Assembly: GCA_029975555.1 (NCBI GenBank)
Contig: JARKOY010000079.1
Location: 62,001-126,000, forward strand
Length of the DNA stretch: 64,000 nt
Source: Spirochaetia bacterium
GTDB lineage: Bacteria > Spirochaetota > Spirochaetia > Treponematales > Rectinemataceae
Direction of reading: 5' to 3'
A model generated the notes under the pieces. It was not told the origin of the DNA and did not search any database. It saw nothing but the letters and a program-made list of their open reading frames with translations. Below are positions 16,014 through 25,120 of the stretch, piece after piece (position 1 is the first letter of the stretch; the number at the start of each line of letters is the position of its first letter). The translations under genes were made by a program, and so were the position numbers.

Positions 16014-16919
16014 ATGGAACAGAACCTTTGGTCGAGCCGCCAGAGCGAGCAGTGGCGCATAAAAGTCGGACTCGCGGAGATGCTCAAGGGCGGCGTCATC
16101 ATGGATGTCACCAATGCCGCACAAGCGAAGATCGCCGAAAAGGCGGGAGCCTGCGCCGTCATGGCCCTCGAGCGTGTCCCTGCCGACATTCGCGCCCAAG
16201 GCGGCGTCGCTCGCATGTCCGATCCTAAGATCATCAAGGAAATCCAAGACGCAGTCTCGATTCCCGTCATGGCCAAGTGTCGCATTGGGCACTTTGTGGA
16301 GGCGCAGATTCTTGAGGCGCTCGGCGTGGACTTCATCGACGAATCCGAGGTGCTCACACCGGCCGACGATCGCTACCACGTCTTCAAGCACGACTTCAAA
16401 GTGCCGTTCGTCTGCGGATGCCGTGACCTGGGCGAAGCGCTCCGCCGAATCGGCGAGGGGGCAGCCATGATCCGCACCAAGGGGGAGGCTGGCACAGGCG
16501 ACATCATTGAAGCCGTGCGGCACATGCGGGCAGTGCGCGACGGCATCGCGCGCCTGACCACCCTCCGCGATGAGGAGCTCATGACCGCGGCAAAAGAGCT
16601 TGGGGCGCCCTTCGAGCTCGTCTGGGAGGTTGCAAAGACCGGCAAACTCCCCGTCCCAAACTTCTCTGCAGGCGGCGTCGCGACTCCCGCCGATGCCGCA
16701 CTGATGATGCAGCTCGGCGCCGAGTCGGTCTTCGTCGGTTCGGGCATTTTCAAGTCCGGCAACCCCGAACGCCGCGCAGCGGCCATCGTCGCCGCGGTGG
16801 TCAACTATAAAGACCCGAAGATTCTTGCGGAGATCTCTGAAGACCTCGGGGAGCCCATGGTCGGCATTGGCCTCGACGAGCTCGCCGAGAACCAGAGGAT
16901 CGCAGGGAGAGGCTGGTGA
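16014..16919 (+). CDS. pdxS: Pyridoxal 5'-phosphate synthase, synthase subunit PdxS
   Basis: The barrel subunit of the DXP-independent vitamin B6 pathway. It makes PLP from ribose 5-phosphate, glyceraldehyde 3-phosphate and ammonia supplied by PdxT. Signatures are [49 protein letters not shown] and RTKGEAGTG, the last holding the second catalytic lysine. Length (301 aa) is normal. GAGGAG precedes the ATG. It overlaps pdxT by 4 nt (GTGA), ensuring equal synthesis of the two partners, which assemble into a 12+12 complex. Confidence 0.98.
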   Translation: MEQNLWSSRQSEQWRIKVGLAEMLKGGVIMDVTNAAQAKIAEKAGACAVMALERVPADIRAQGGVARMSDPKIIKEIQDAVSIPVMAKCRIGHFVEAQILEALGVDFIDESEVLTPADDRYHVFKHDFKVPFVCGCRDLGEALRRIGEGAAMIRTKGEAGTGDIIEAVRHMRAVRDGIARLTTLRDEELMTAAKELGAPFELVWEVAKTGKLPVPNFSAGGVATPADAALMMQLGAESVFVGSGIFKSGNPERRAAAIVAAVVNYKDPKILAEISEDLGEPMVGIGLDELAENQRIAGRGW

Positions 16920-17515
16920 ACGATCTGCGAATCGGACTTCTGGCGTTCCAAGGAGATTACGAAGCCCACGGAAAGGCGCTTACGCGGGCAGGCGTTGCAT
17001 CCTCGGCCCTCGTCGAAGTGCGGCGCCTTTCAGATATCGAGCGCGTCGATGCCCTCATCATTCCAGGCGGCGAGAGCACGGTCATGGGCATGCTCCTAGA
17101 ACGCTTCGGCATGTTCGAAGCCCTCAAAACCCGCATCGAAGACGGCCTGCCTGTCTTTGCCACCTGCGCAGGCCTTATCCTGCTCGCAAAGAACATCGAA
17201 GGGAGCGATCAGACCAGGCTCGGCGTGCTTGACATCACGGTGCGGCGCAACGCCTATGGCCGCCAGATCGACAGCTTCCACTCGCCCGTGCGGACGACGC
17301 TCCCCCAGATAGGCATCGTCGACGGTGTGTTCATTCGTGCTCCGAAAATCACCGCTCTCGGCGAAGGTGTCGAGGTCATCGCCACCCACCGGGACGAACC
17401 CGTCATGGTGAGGCAGGGTTCAATCGTGGCCGCAACCTTCCACCCAGAGCTGCTCCCTGACGCTCCTTTACATCGTTGGTTCATTCAGTCTTTCTTGTTG
17501 AAAACGCAGGGGTAG
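16916..17515 (+). CDS. pdxT: Pyridoxal 5'-phosphate synthase, glutaminase subunit PdxT
   Basis: Class I-type glutamine amidotransferase that feeds ammonia to PdxS. It has [10 protein letters not shown] (oxyanion strand), the nucleophile Cys in [10 protein letters not shown], and the His-Glu pair in TFHPELLPD. Length 199 aa is typical. The start is GTG, inside the stop region of pdxS, so translation is coupled. The 3' end overlaps the convergent patatin gene by 35 bp. Confidence 0.97.
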   Translation: MNDLRIGLLAFQGDYEAHGKALTRAGVASSALVEVRRLSDIERVDALIIPGGESTVMGMLLERFGMFEALKTRIEDGLPVFATCAGLILLAKNIEGSDQTRLGVLDITVRRNAYGRQIDSFHSPVRTTLPQIGIVDGVFIRAPKITALGEGVEVIATHRDEPVMVRQGSIVAATFHPELLPDAPLHRWFIQSFLLKTQG

Positions 17516-18767
17516 CGAAAGGCCTTTCCGATATCCGAGACGCAATCCAGGCTGCCCCTATAGGGAGTTCAGGGGTAAATTTCCCGAGGGCATTTCTCAA
17601 AATTTTGGAAGAAGAGGGCTGGAAAAGTGCCCCGACAAGTCGATAGTAGTAATAGGGGCACTCTGTAAAGGCTCCACTAAGGATCGTCTCCTTTAATCCC
17701 TTCGTCAGCGCGATGATTCCTTCCTTCGAGGTGTCGACGACGTGAGCTATCTTCTCCTCTGTGGCGCCTACGCCGTTCAGAATCGCCGCTTCGAGTTCAT
17801 CGTAGGAGTATGCGTGGACTCTTTCGACGTTCAGAATTGTGGCGGCGCATTCCAGCGCGACGAGGAGCTTTCTCCTGTCATAGCACATATGCCGAGGCCT
17901 TTTATCGAACGGTATCGAGGAGGCCGGCGCATAGGCTTCTTCGCGCTCCTCGTCGGGTTTCAAGAAATAGGAATATCCCACCAAGCGACCAAAGGTCCGC
18001 ATCGTGTCGAGATAGCCGAGCCTCATGAATGTGGTTAAAAAATCTCTGTTCGTGTCGAGGACCCAGCCCATATCGATCGAATTTTTGATGTAGACGGTGA
18101 TACAGCCCTCGATCTGCGGCTTTCTCTTTCTTCCCATACCCGAAAGATCGGAAACGATGATCCTGCGGTAGCCTCGCTTTCTAGCCATTGCGTAGGGAAT
18201 GTTGTCGTACATTCCTCCGTCCATGAAGGCCGCACCGTCGATCTGCGGATTTTTAAAGCCTGGGAAGGCCGAACTCGCCATGAGATAGTCAACGACCTTC
18301 CCGTACTCCATATCTTCAAGAAAAATTTCACGGGGCCTCAGATTCGTCACATCGACGGTGACCACGCCGAAATCTTTTCCGCTTCTTCTGAGTGCGTCTT
18401 CGTCGAGGTTATTCTCGATGAGCTGTCTGAGGGGTCCTGTATCGAGTCCTTTATTGTTCACAATCGACGCAAAAAAATCTGGAATACTCGATATCGTGTG
18501 CAGGCCGATAGATATTTCTCCTTCTTTTGTGAAACGGGAGGGTAAATTGAGTATATTCTCAACAGTGATTTCCTTTCCCAGCTTTTCCAGCAAAGCCCCC
18601 GAACCCTGCGCGAGAAATGCCGCGATGACCGCACCGATCGAGGTACCCAGAAAGGCGCCCACGGGAATTCCCATTTCCTGAAGGGCCTGCCAGACACCGA
18701 TGTGATAGACCCCCTTCGCTCCACCACCGCCGAGGACAAGGCAATAATCTTCTGAATCATAATGCAT
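17481..18767 (-). CDS. Patatin-like phospholipase, cytoplasmic
   Basis: Ser-Asp dyad acyl hydrolase of the patatin/RssA type (428 aa). It has the glycine-rich oxyanion loop VLGGGGAKGVYHIGV (11-25), nucleophile Ser43 in GTSIG and Asp183 in DGGMYDNIP. No signal peptide is seen, so it should act in the cytoplasm on membrane lipids or acyl esters. The C-terminal 200 residues are family-unspecific. The ATG is chosen for its strong GAGGAGG; an upstream in-frame start lacks one. It is divergent from the CDP-alcohol phosphotransferase-like gene and shares with it an overlapping promoter region, which hints at a shared role in membrane lipid metabolism. Confidence 0.9.
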   Translation of the reverse strand: MHYDSEDYCLVLGGGGAKGVYHIGVWQALQEMGIPVGAFLGTSIGAVIAAFLAQGSGALLEKLGKEITVENILNLPSRFTKEGEISIGLHTISSIPDFFASIVNNKGLDTGPLRQLIENNLDEDALRRSGKDFGVVTVDVTNLRPREIFLEDMEYGKVVDYLMASSAFPGFKNPQIDGAAFMDGGMYDNIPYAMARKRGYRRIIVSDLSGMGRKRKPQIEGCITVYIKNSIDMGWVLDTNRDFLTTFMRLGYLDTMRTFGRLVGYSYFLKPDEEREEAYAPASSIPFDKRPRHMCYDRRKLLVALECAATILNVERVHAYSYDELEAAILNGVGATEEKIAHVVDTSKEGIIALTKGLKETILSGAFTECPYYYYRLVGALFQPSSSKILRNALGKFTPELPIGAAWIASRISERPFATPAFSTRKTE

Positions 18768-18819
18768 CGTCTCCTCCTCTGGGTTTCCTGAAGTGCCGTG
18801 CACAGCAATGTATTTTTAC

Positions 18820-18861
18820 TACATACCCTTTCTTGACGCATCTGTCAAATATATATATTTT
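18820..18861. promoter_or_regulatory. Overlapping divergent promoters built on a TTGAC palindrome
   Basis: The palindrome TTGAC-GCATCT-GTCAA gives a -35 on both strands. On the plus strand TTGACG, 17 bp, TATTTT; on the minus strand TTGACA, 17 bp, TATGTA. The two polymerases would compete for the same site, and a regulator bound there would control both genes. Confidence 0.5.
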
Positions 18862-18942
18862 TAATCAGTCGCTCTGAAAATTTTAACTTTGTTTTTCATC
18901 GTGCCCAGAAGGGGCTGAAATGATATCTGAAAGGAACGACAG

Positions 18943-19668
18943 ATGAACCAAAAACCAAAATCGTCATTTGACGATGTGCTGCTCGCCATCTCGCAAGGCC
19001 GAGACCGAACCAACCTGTTGAAAAAACAAGAACAGAAGACAATCGCATTCCTCGTTCAATACATCCCTTCCTGGGTAAGTTCGAACATGCTGACAGGAGT
19101 CGGCTTTTTCGGAAACGTCGTTGTATTCGTGAGTTTCATCCTCGGAAAAACAGTCGATGAGAAGTTTCTGCTCATGGGCGTCGCAGGTTTTGCCATCTCG
19201 TGGTTCGGCGATTCGCTCGACGGCCGCATCGCGTACTACCGGAATAAGCCGCGGAAGTGGTATGGTTTTTCACTCGACCTGGTAGTGGATTGGATAGGCA
19301 TCGTGCTGGTCGGCCTTGGATTCATCGTGTACGCACCCCAGGGGCTCTCAAAAATTTTGGGGTATGCATTCATCGTCCTCTACGGGCTTGAGATCATCAT
19401 TGCGCTGCTTCGGTACAAGATCAGCGGAGAATACTCCATCGATGCTGGAAAATTGAGCCCGACCGAGGCCAGAATCGGTATTTCTTTGTTTCTGGTGCTC
19501 GAGGTGATATTCCATGGAACCCTCATCTACATGGCAGGATTGGCCGACCTTATCCTCGCCCTTTCGAATTTTCTCGAGTTCAAAAAACTGGCGAGAATCG
19601 CCGATCGACGCGACGAAGAAGAAAACAAGAAGAATATATCTAAAATGCCCGACATCAAGGCAAAATAG
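18943..19668 (+). CDS. CDP-alcohol phosphatidyltransferase-like membrane protein
   Basis: Integral membrane protein (241 aa) of the CDP-alcohol phosphotransferase superfamily, which joins a CDP-linked lipid or alcohol to a second alcohol. The signature is present in slightly altered form, GDSLDGRIAYYR followed by GFSLDLVVD, so the metal-binding Asp residues of the D-DG-G-D-D pattern are kept while the usual AR pair is displaced. About six transmembrane segments follow a charged N-terminal tail. The C-terminus is rich in Lys/Glu. AAAGGAA precedes the ATG. It is followed after 12 nt by a GtrA-like protein, suggesting a lipid-linked glycan or phospholipid pathway. Product not predictable. Confidence 0.8.
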   Translation: MNQKPKSSFDDVLLAISQGRDRTNLLKKQEQKTIAFLVQYIPSWVSSNMLTGVGFFGNVVVFVSFILGKTVDEKFLLMGVAGFAISWFGDSLDGRIAYYRNKPRKWYGFSLDLVVDWIGIVLVGLGFIVYAPQGLSKILGYAFIVLYGLEIIIALLRYKISGEYSIDAGKLSPTEARIGISLFLVLEVIFHGTLIYMAGLADLILALSNFLEFKKLARIADRRDEEENKKNISKMPDIKAK

Positions 19669-19680
19669 AAAGCAGGTGCC

Positions 19681-20085
19681 ATGCTGCGTTCAATTCTGAC
19701 GTTTTCTAAGGCACAGATATCCTCTTTCGTCGGGGGCGTCGTCGACTACGGAGTCATGATTGTTCTCACCGAATTGCTGCACGTACACTACACCATATCA
19801 ATTGTCTTCGGTGGCATCGTCGGGGCTGTGGTCAATTTTAGCGTGAACAGGGTGTGGAGTTTCTATTCAAAGGAAAAACCCTACAAATATTCTGTATTTC
19901 AGCAGCTTGTCATGTTTTGTCCGGTGGTGCTCGGCAGCATCGCATTAAAATCGAGCGGAACTTTTGCGCTTACCTCTCTCACGAAAATCGACTACAAAAT
20001 TACAAGGCTTGCTGTCGACGCCCTTGTGTCGGTCTGCTTCAATTATATGCTTCAGAAGCACTGGATTTTCAAAAAGAGGTATTGA
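19681..20085 (+). CDS. GtrA-like membrane protein
   Basis: Small polytopic membrane protein (134 aa) with four hydrophobic segments and the GtrA-family pattern: FVGGVVDYGVMIVL near the start, NFSVNRVWSF in the middle and a C-terminal NYMLQKHWIFK. Members are thought to move or hold undecaprenyl-linked sugars during cell-surface glycosylation. It forms an operon with the CDP-alcohol phosphotransferase-like gene upstream. Confidence 0.85.
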   Translation: MLRSILTFSKAQISSFVGGVVDYGVMIVLTELLHVHYTISIVFGGIVGAVVNFSVNRVWSFYSKEKPYKYSVFQQLVMFCPVVLGSIALKSSGTFALTSLTKIDYKITRLAVDALVSVCFNYMLQKHWIFKKRY

Positions 20086-20146
20086 ACGAGGGCCCCCTTA
20101 GAAAAACTCATGCACAGGAGCGCTCGAATGGGGTGGCCGAAAAAAT

Positions 20147-21433
20147 TCATTCTGATTTCTTTACGAGTACCTTATCGATTCGTTTGCCGTCCATATCGAC
20201 TACTTCGATGTGGAGGGGCGGCCACTCGATAACATCGCCGGCTTTGGGGATCGAACCTGCACAGTGCAGCACAAAGCCCGCCACGGTGTCGTAATCTTCA
20301 CTCGAGACGGCCCCGACGTCGAGTTCGAGATTTTCGGCAAATTCGTCGATGGGCATCGAGCCGTCGACAAGGTAGGAACCGTCGCTTCGTCTGACAATTT
20401 GAGGCGCCTCTTCTTCCTCGATATCTGAGACGTTGACCATAGCCTCCAATAGGTCGCTGATCGCGACGAGCCCCGATACGCCGCCAAATTCATCGACAAT
20501 AAGACCTGTCGATCTCTTTGCGTCGCGGAGAATGCCGAGCGCCTGCAACCCGGAAAAGGTCTCCGGAATCAGGACGGCCGGTTCCATGTAGGCTTCAACG
20601 CCGACAAAGTGGCCCTCTGCCAAATGCGTCAGGGCCTGCTTTACCGCCAACATGCCTTTTATATGATCCAGGTCTCCATCCACGACAGGCAGATAGCCAA
20701 ATTCGGCGTTTTCGATGATGATCCGAATGTGCGATTCGCGCGAATCTGCCACATCCAGGGCCACGACATCCGTCCTCGGCGTCATGAACAGCGTGACACG
20801 CCTGTCGTCCAGGCTCAGCACTTCCTCCACCATCTCCCGCTCGGCCGCTTCAAACACCCCCGACTTCTCCCCCTGCTCTACGAGGATCTTCAGTTCTTCC
20901 GGGGTGATTGCAGATTCAGGATGATGCGAAAATCCGAAGAGCTTTATGATCCCATCGGTGATAGAGGACAGAAGCTTCACTACGGGAAAGAAAATGACGC
21001 TCAGCGCGCGCATGGGCTGAATGGTGAGACTAACGATGTGCTCTGGATTGTGGAGGGCGATGCTCTTGGGAACGAGCTCGCCGATCACCACGGAAAGGAT
21101 GGTGATCGCCAATACCACCACGGCCACGGAAATCGAAGCGGCATATCGTTCCAGGAAAGCCCACTTCGACAGCCACTGCGCAAGCCACTGGGAGAAGGTC
21201 GTACCGCTCACCGTGCCCGTCAGGATGCCGATGAGCGTGATTGCGATTTGAATGGTGGAAAGATACCTGCTCGGCGATTCCCTGGTCTTGAGCGCAAGGC
21301 TGTAGACTTTTTTCCCTTTGTCCGCCTCGGCTTTGAGCCTTACCTTGCGCGAAGACACGAGCGCCATCTCCGAGAGCGAAAAAAATCCATTGAGCAGGAT
21401 AAGGACAAGCAGGACAAGAAGCTCAGTCACCAT
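20147..21433 (-). CDS. CNNM/CorC (HlyC) family transporter with CBS pair
   Basis: Membrane protein of the CNNM/CorC family linked to Mg2+ or Na+ extrusion (428 aa). The DUF21 membrane domain covers about 1-180 (LNGFFSLSEMALVSSRK at the start and GELVPKSIALHNPE). A CBS-domain pair spans about 200-330 (MTPRTDV, DEFGGVSGLVAISDLLE). A C-terminal CorC_HlyC domain begins at about 345. GGAGGTG precedes the ATG. It stands alone, convergent with the GtrA gene. Confidence 0.93.
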   Translation of the reverse strand: MVTELLVLLVLILLNGFFSLSEMALVSSRKVRLKAEADKGKKVYSLALKTRESPSRYLSTIQIAITLIGILTGTVSGTTFSQWLAQWLSKWAFLERYAASISVAVVVLAITILSVVIGELVPKSIALHNPEHIVSLTIQPMRALSVIFFPVVKLLSSITDGIIKLFGFSHHPESAITPEELKILVEQGEKSGVFEAAEREMVEEVLSLDDRRVTLFMTPRTDVVALDVADSRESHIRIIIENAEFGYLPVVDGDLDHIKGMLAVKQALTHLAEGHFVGVEAYMEPAVLIPETFSGLQALGILRDAKRSTGLIVDEFGGVSGLVAISDLLEAMVNVSDIEEEEAPQIVRRSDGSYLVDGSMPIDEFAENLELDVGAVSSEDYDTVAGFVLHCAGSIPKAGDVIEWPPLHIEVVDMDGKRIDKVLVKKSE

Positions 21434-21641
21434 GGCGCACCTCCATGATGGTAAGGTGCTTCATTGCTCGAGGCGCTGTGCCGGTACCTAGGTGGCAACA
21501 GTCAGAATCACTTGAGGAATCGTCATCGTTCTGCATGGAAAAAGAATAACAAAGAGTGGCCCACGATGTCGAGGCGCCAGAACCGACTTTTTTGTTTTTG
21601 CTCTTTCGTGGCTCTCTTTTAGTATTATATAGTAAAAACAA

Positions 21642-23756
21642 ATGAAGAGATTCTTACGTTTGTGGATGACGCGCATAGCAGTCTTTCTGGGATTCACGTG
21701 CGCGGTGGCAATACCTTGGCCAGTGTCCGCGCAACAAAATCCCTCGCCGCCACACACGCTCCACGAAATGTTTGACCTAGAATTTCCAGAGAGCGATCCT
21801 CTCCGAAAGATAACAGAGCCGATATTCCTCGGGGAAACGAATTTCCTTCAAAGACTCAAGGAAAAAACCCGCACGCAGGAAATCCGCAGCGGAAGCGCCG
21901 CTCCGCTGCGCGCTCCTTTGGGCCTTGTCCTCTGCGGGGGTTCCGCGCGCGCCTATGCCCACATTGGGGTGCTCAAGGCGCTCGAACAGGCCGGCATATA
22001 CCCTGACTTCATCGTGGCAAGCTCCATGGGGGCCATCGTCGGCATGCTCTATGCCGCTGGCTATTCTCCCGACGATATCGAAATGCTCATCCATGCCATT
22101 CCGCTCGAATCCTACTTCGATACTGTCATTCCCACCAATGGGGGCCTCATCAATACCGCAAATTTCACCGCCACGCTTCGAAAACTCGTCGGCGCGCTCG
22201 ACATCTCGGAAACCGCGATACCCATCATCGTCACGGCCGAGGATCTCAAGTCCCGTCAGCAGATATGGTTTGCGGAGGGGCCCTTCGACCTCGTCATGGC
22301 AGGCGCATTTGCGATGCCTGCGATTTTTGAACCACAGCCTTTGGACACATTCGACCTCATCGATGCGGGAGCAACGACCATCGCACCCGTCGAACCAGCC
22401 CTCAGACTCAGCAATCGGCTCATCATTTCAACCGCGTTCTACGACCGGGCAATGAACTTCTCCAGCCCGATCACCGTGCTCAACCGCGCAGTGGACATAG
22501 GCAAGACGCGCGCCGGCATGAAGGACATCGAGAGGTCCCACGCCTTTGTGATCCGCAACGATGTGGAAAATCTCTCCTACATGCAGTTCAGCGACCCCGA
22601 CACCATCATCGCAAAAGGCGAGAAAAGTGCGGCGTCACGTCTGGAAAAACTTCCACCTGAACTGCGTGCACAGTTCGAAAATGCACCTCCTCTTGGCTTC
22701 TCTGAGCATCGTGCGCAGATGCATGAAAAGCTCACATCGAGTATCCGACAGATACAGAGCGGCGAGCTTCCCTCAACATCGCTCGTCGTGAGAGGCGCCC
22801 CGATCCTCAGCCTGATGGAACCATTCTTGCGCGCTCCAGGAGAAACCAATACCGACCCGCGCATAGGCGCTTCTCTTATGTTTTCGGTCTCAAAACTCAG
22901 GGCGAGCGTCTCCTACTTCGCTGCCCTGGCCCCAGAAGCAGGAAAAGAGTGGGCCATTGAAGCGGGGCTGCGGGCCAACCCCCTGGGGAGCATGAATGTA
23001 TTGCTCACGACGCGCCTCTGGGGAGACTACGGCACTACCTATATTGTGGACCACAGGCCTGAATACTGGGAATTTGCCGGGCTTCTAAAAAATACCGCGG
23101 TATTAAAAAATAAAAGGATCGGATTTCAGCTCGGGGGCGATCTGTTTTTGAAAACAACAGGGGGTATCGCCGTCTGGCGGACACTGGGGCTTGTGGATCT
23201 CGCGTCGACCCAAAAATTTTCGAAGCTCGGCGCCGCGCTTCAGCCTTGGTATACAGCAAATGTGGGTGGGTTTGTCGAAAACACTTCGGGAAATCAAATT
23301 GCCGCAGGCATTCAAAGCACCTTGACAGGCGGCCTCGACTCGACATGGATCAGCCCCAAGGCCCGAGCCTTTGCGAAAATTTCCCTCAACGGCCAGGAAT
23401 TCGCCGGCTCAAGCTTCGACGGGTTCCGGAGCTCGGCGCCTCGGGCTTCTTCGCTCTCCGACTTGATTACGAACGCGGAAGTCTCCGTGGTGCTTCGAGA
23501 CATGTACCTCGATATGGCCGAGGCACTCCTATTTCGGAATTTTGAGGCTGCACCGTTCTTCGATACGCGCTGGAGCAACACTCTTGGGGAACCTTTCCAT
23601 ATGAAAGACTGGGCTGCAGGCCTCACGTTTTCGTTCGAAGCCCGCGCCTTCGGGCTCGCACCCGCCACCCTAAGCCTCTACGCGAGCTACTCCGGCTCCA
23701 AGGTCTTCACGCTTCAAATCCGAAGCGGCGTGCTTCTTTCGAGCCAAAAATTTTAG
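21642..23756 (+). CDS. Exported patatin-like protein with predicted C-terminal beta-barrel
   Basis: Signal peptide (cleavage near VSA-QQ), then a patatin domain at about 92-290: oxyanion loop LCGGSARAYAHIGVL, nucleophile Ser128 (ASSMG instead of GxSxG) and Asp241 (DAGA). The remaining 400 residues (from about 360) are rich in alternating hydrophobic beta-strands with aromatic positions. This resembles an outer-membrane barrel and the layout of PlpD-type (type Vd) secreted patatins and related RssA/BamA-like proteins. A POTRA domain was not recognised. There is no ribosome site; a -10-like TATAGT ends 8 nt before the ATG. A bidirectional terminator follows. The barrel is inferred from pattern, not homology. 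Confidence 0.8.
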   Translation: MKRFLRLWMTRIAVFLGFTCAVAIPWPVSAQQNPSPPHTLHEMFDLEFPESDPLRKITEPIFLGETNFLQRLKEKTRTQEIRSGSAAPLRAPLGLVLCGGSARAYAHIGVLKALEQAGIYPDFIVASSMGAIVGMLYAAGYSPDDIEMLIHAIPLESYFDTVIPTNGGLINTANFTATLRKLVGALDISETAIPIIVTAEDLKSRQQIWFAEGPFDLVMAGAFAMPAIFEPQPLDTFDLIDAGATTIAPVEPALRLSNRLIISTAFYDRAMNFSSPITVLNRAVDIGKTRAGMKDIERSHAFVIRNDVENLSYMQFSDPDTIIAKGEKSAASRLEKLPPELRAQFENAPPLGFSEHRAQMHEKLTSSIRQIQSGELPSTSLVVRGAPILSLMEPFLRAPGETNTDPRIGASLMFSVSKLRASVSYFAALAPEAGKEWAIEAGLRANPLGSMNVLLTTRLWGDYGTTYIVDHRPEYWEFAGLLKNTAVLKNKRIGFQLGGDLFLKTTGGIAVWRTLGLVDLASTQKFSKLGAALQPWYTANVGGFVENTSGNQIAAGIQSTLTGGLDSTWISPKARAFAKISLNGQEFAGSSFDGFRSSAPRASSLSDLITNAEVSVVLRDMYLDMAEALLFRNFEAAPFFDTRWSNTLGEPFHMKDWAAGLTFSFEARAFGLAPATLSLYASYSGSKVFTLQIRSGVLLSSQKF

Positions 23757-23788
23757 ATACAAGAGCAGTTTCTGGATGCCAAAAAATG

Positions 23789-23829
23789 AGCGCGCAGTCT
23801 TCGGTAAGAACACCGCGCGCCTTTTTTCT
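23789..23829. terminator. Bidirectional terminator
   Basis: Stem GCGCGC / GCGCGC extended by GT.TTC / GAA.AC around a GGTAA loop. It is followed by a T run on the plus strand and preceded by an A run (T run on the minus strand). It serves both the patatin/barrel gene and the convergent outer-membrane protein gene. Confidence 0.85.
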
Positions 23830-23853
23830 TCAGGCCTTATAGAGGCCCTGCAC

Positions 23854-24384
23854 TCATTTCAACGAATACCGGACACCGATCGTCTGGCCGAAGCCCGATC
23901 CGCCGCCGGCAAAGTAATCGATATAGAACGAATGAAAATCGATCGCGAGCTTTTCGTTTACATAATACGAAACGCCACCGCCGGTGGAAATCCCAAAGCC
24001 GGGAGGAAGAATCCCGACGCCGAAGCCCAATCCTATATACCAGTCGAAATTCCGCAGAAATTCGGGAAAATCCTTATATGCTTTCATGCCCCAGTGCAGG
24101 CTGGCCATCCCCGCGGCAGAAACATGGACATCTGAGCCGAAATCAAGCCCTGCAAGGCCCATGACCCCCAGCGAGAGCGGAAAGCCTGGAATGCTGAATT
24201 TCTGAACAACGTACTCAACCCCTCCACCGATGCCAAAGCCTCTCCAGCCCCAGCCGACGCCCCCAAGCAGATCAAGATCACCTTTTTCGGCATGAACGTC
24301 GTCCGTCACGTTCTGGGCAAGCACAGGAGTCGCCGCAACCACGATCATCAAACACAGGACCGCAGCAATGTTCAATTTTTTCAT
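23854..24384 (-). CDS. Small outer-membrane beta-barrel-like protein
   Basis: Signal peptide (MKKLNIAAVLCLMIVVAATPVLAQ) followed by about 150 residues with repeated Gly/aromatic amphipathic strands (GGVGWGWRGFGIGGGVEY, YIGLGFGVGILPPGFGIS) and a C-terminal Tyr-Ser-Leu-Lys. It looks like a small eight-stranded outer-membrane barrel, though no named family is recognised. GGGAGGAAAA precedes the ATG. Monocistronic, with its own terminator. Confidence 0.7.
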   Translation of the reverse strand: MKKLNIAAVLCLMIVVAATPVLAQNVTDDVHAEKGDLDLLGGVGWGWRGFGIGGGVEYVVQKFSIPGFPLSLGVMGLAGLDFGSDVHVSAAGMASLHWGMKAYKDFPEFLRNFDWYIGLGFGVGILPPGFGISTGGGVSYYVNEKLAIDFHSFYIDYFAGGGSGFGQTIGVRYSLK

Positions 24385-24508
24385 ACTTTTCCTCCCGGGC
24401 TACTTACGTGTAAAAAGAAAACAGCGCCTCGCAGCCTTATGTAGAATTATAGTCGAACAACGCGCAAAATCAATACAAACCTGTTCGCAGGTATGATATC
24501 ATCGACGC

Positions 24509-25084
24509 ATGAACCTTATGACCAGATGTCCATGGTGCGGTGACGACCCTCTGTATGTGCAATACCACGATGAAGAGTGGGGCACTCCCGTCCACGATGA
24601 ACGCACACATTTCGAATTTCTGTTGCTCGAGACGCAGCAGGCGGGGCTCTCGTGGCGCACGATCCTCGGCAAACGCGAAGCCTACCGCAGAGCCTTCGCC
24701 AATTTCGAGCCGGAGCGCGTCGCCCTGTACTCCGAAAAGGATATCGAGCGCCTGCTCCAGGATCCTGGGCTCATCCGCAACAGGCGGAAACTCGAGGCGG
24801 CAGTTGCGAATGCCCGCGCCTTTCTGGCCATTCAGGCACAGTACGGTTCATTCGACAGTTGGATTTGGAGCTTCACCGACGGCCAGCCTGTGATCAATAG
24901 GTGGGAGACCATTGCAGAAATCCCTACCCGCACGGAGCTTTCAGACCTGATCAGCGCTGAGATGAAAAAGGCCGGCTTTGCTTTTGTGGGCTCGGTGACC
25001 ATCTATGCTCACTTGCAGGCAATCGGCATCGTCAATGACCATCTTGTGAGCTGTTTTCGGCACACGCAGCTCGCAGGACGATGA
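24509..25084 (+). CDS. tag: DNA-3-methyladenine glycosylase I
   Basis: Base-excision repair glycosylase that removes 3-methyladenine. It has the RCPWCG start, YHDEEWG, the QQAGLSWRTILGKREAYR helix-hairpin-helix region, and the zinc ligands: Cys after TR, His in QYHDE, and His/Cys in NDHLVSCFRH. Another ATG 9 nt downstream aligns with the E. coli start and may be the true one. No Shine-Dalgarno precedes either ATG; TATGAT ends 11 nt before the first. thrC follows after 36 nt. Confidence 0.95.
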   Translation: MNLMTRCPWCGDDPLYVQYHDEEWGTPVHDERTHFEFLLLETQQAGLSWRTILGKREAYRRAFANFEPERVALYSEKDIERLLQDPGLIRNRRKLEAAVANARAFLAIQAQYGSFDSWIWSFTDGQPVINRWETIAEIPTRTELSDLISAEMKKAGFAFVGSVTIYAHLQAIGIVNDHLVSCFRHTQLAGR

Positions 25085-25120
25085 AAGGAGCCGGGCTTTT
25101 CTCATGTCCACGAGTTCTGT

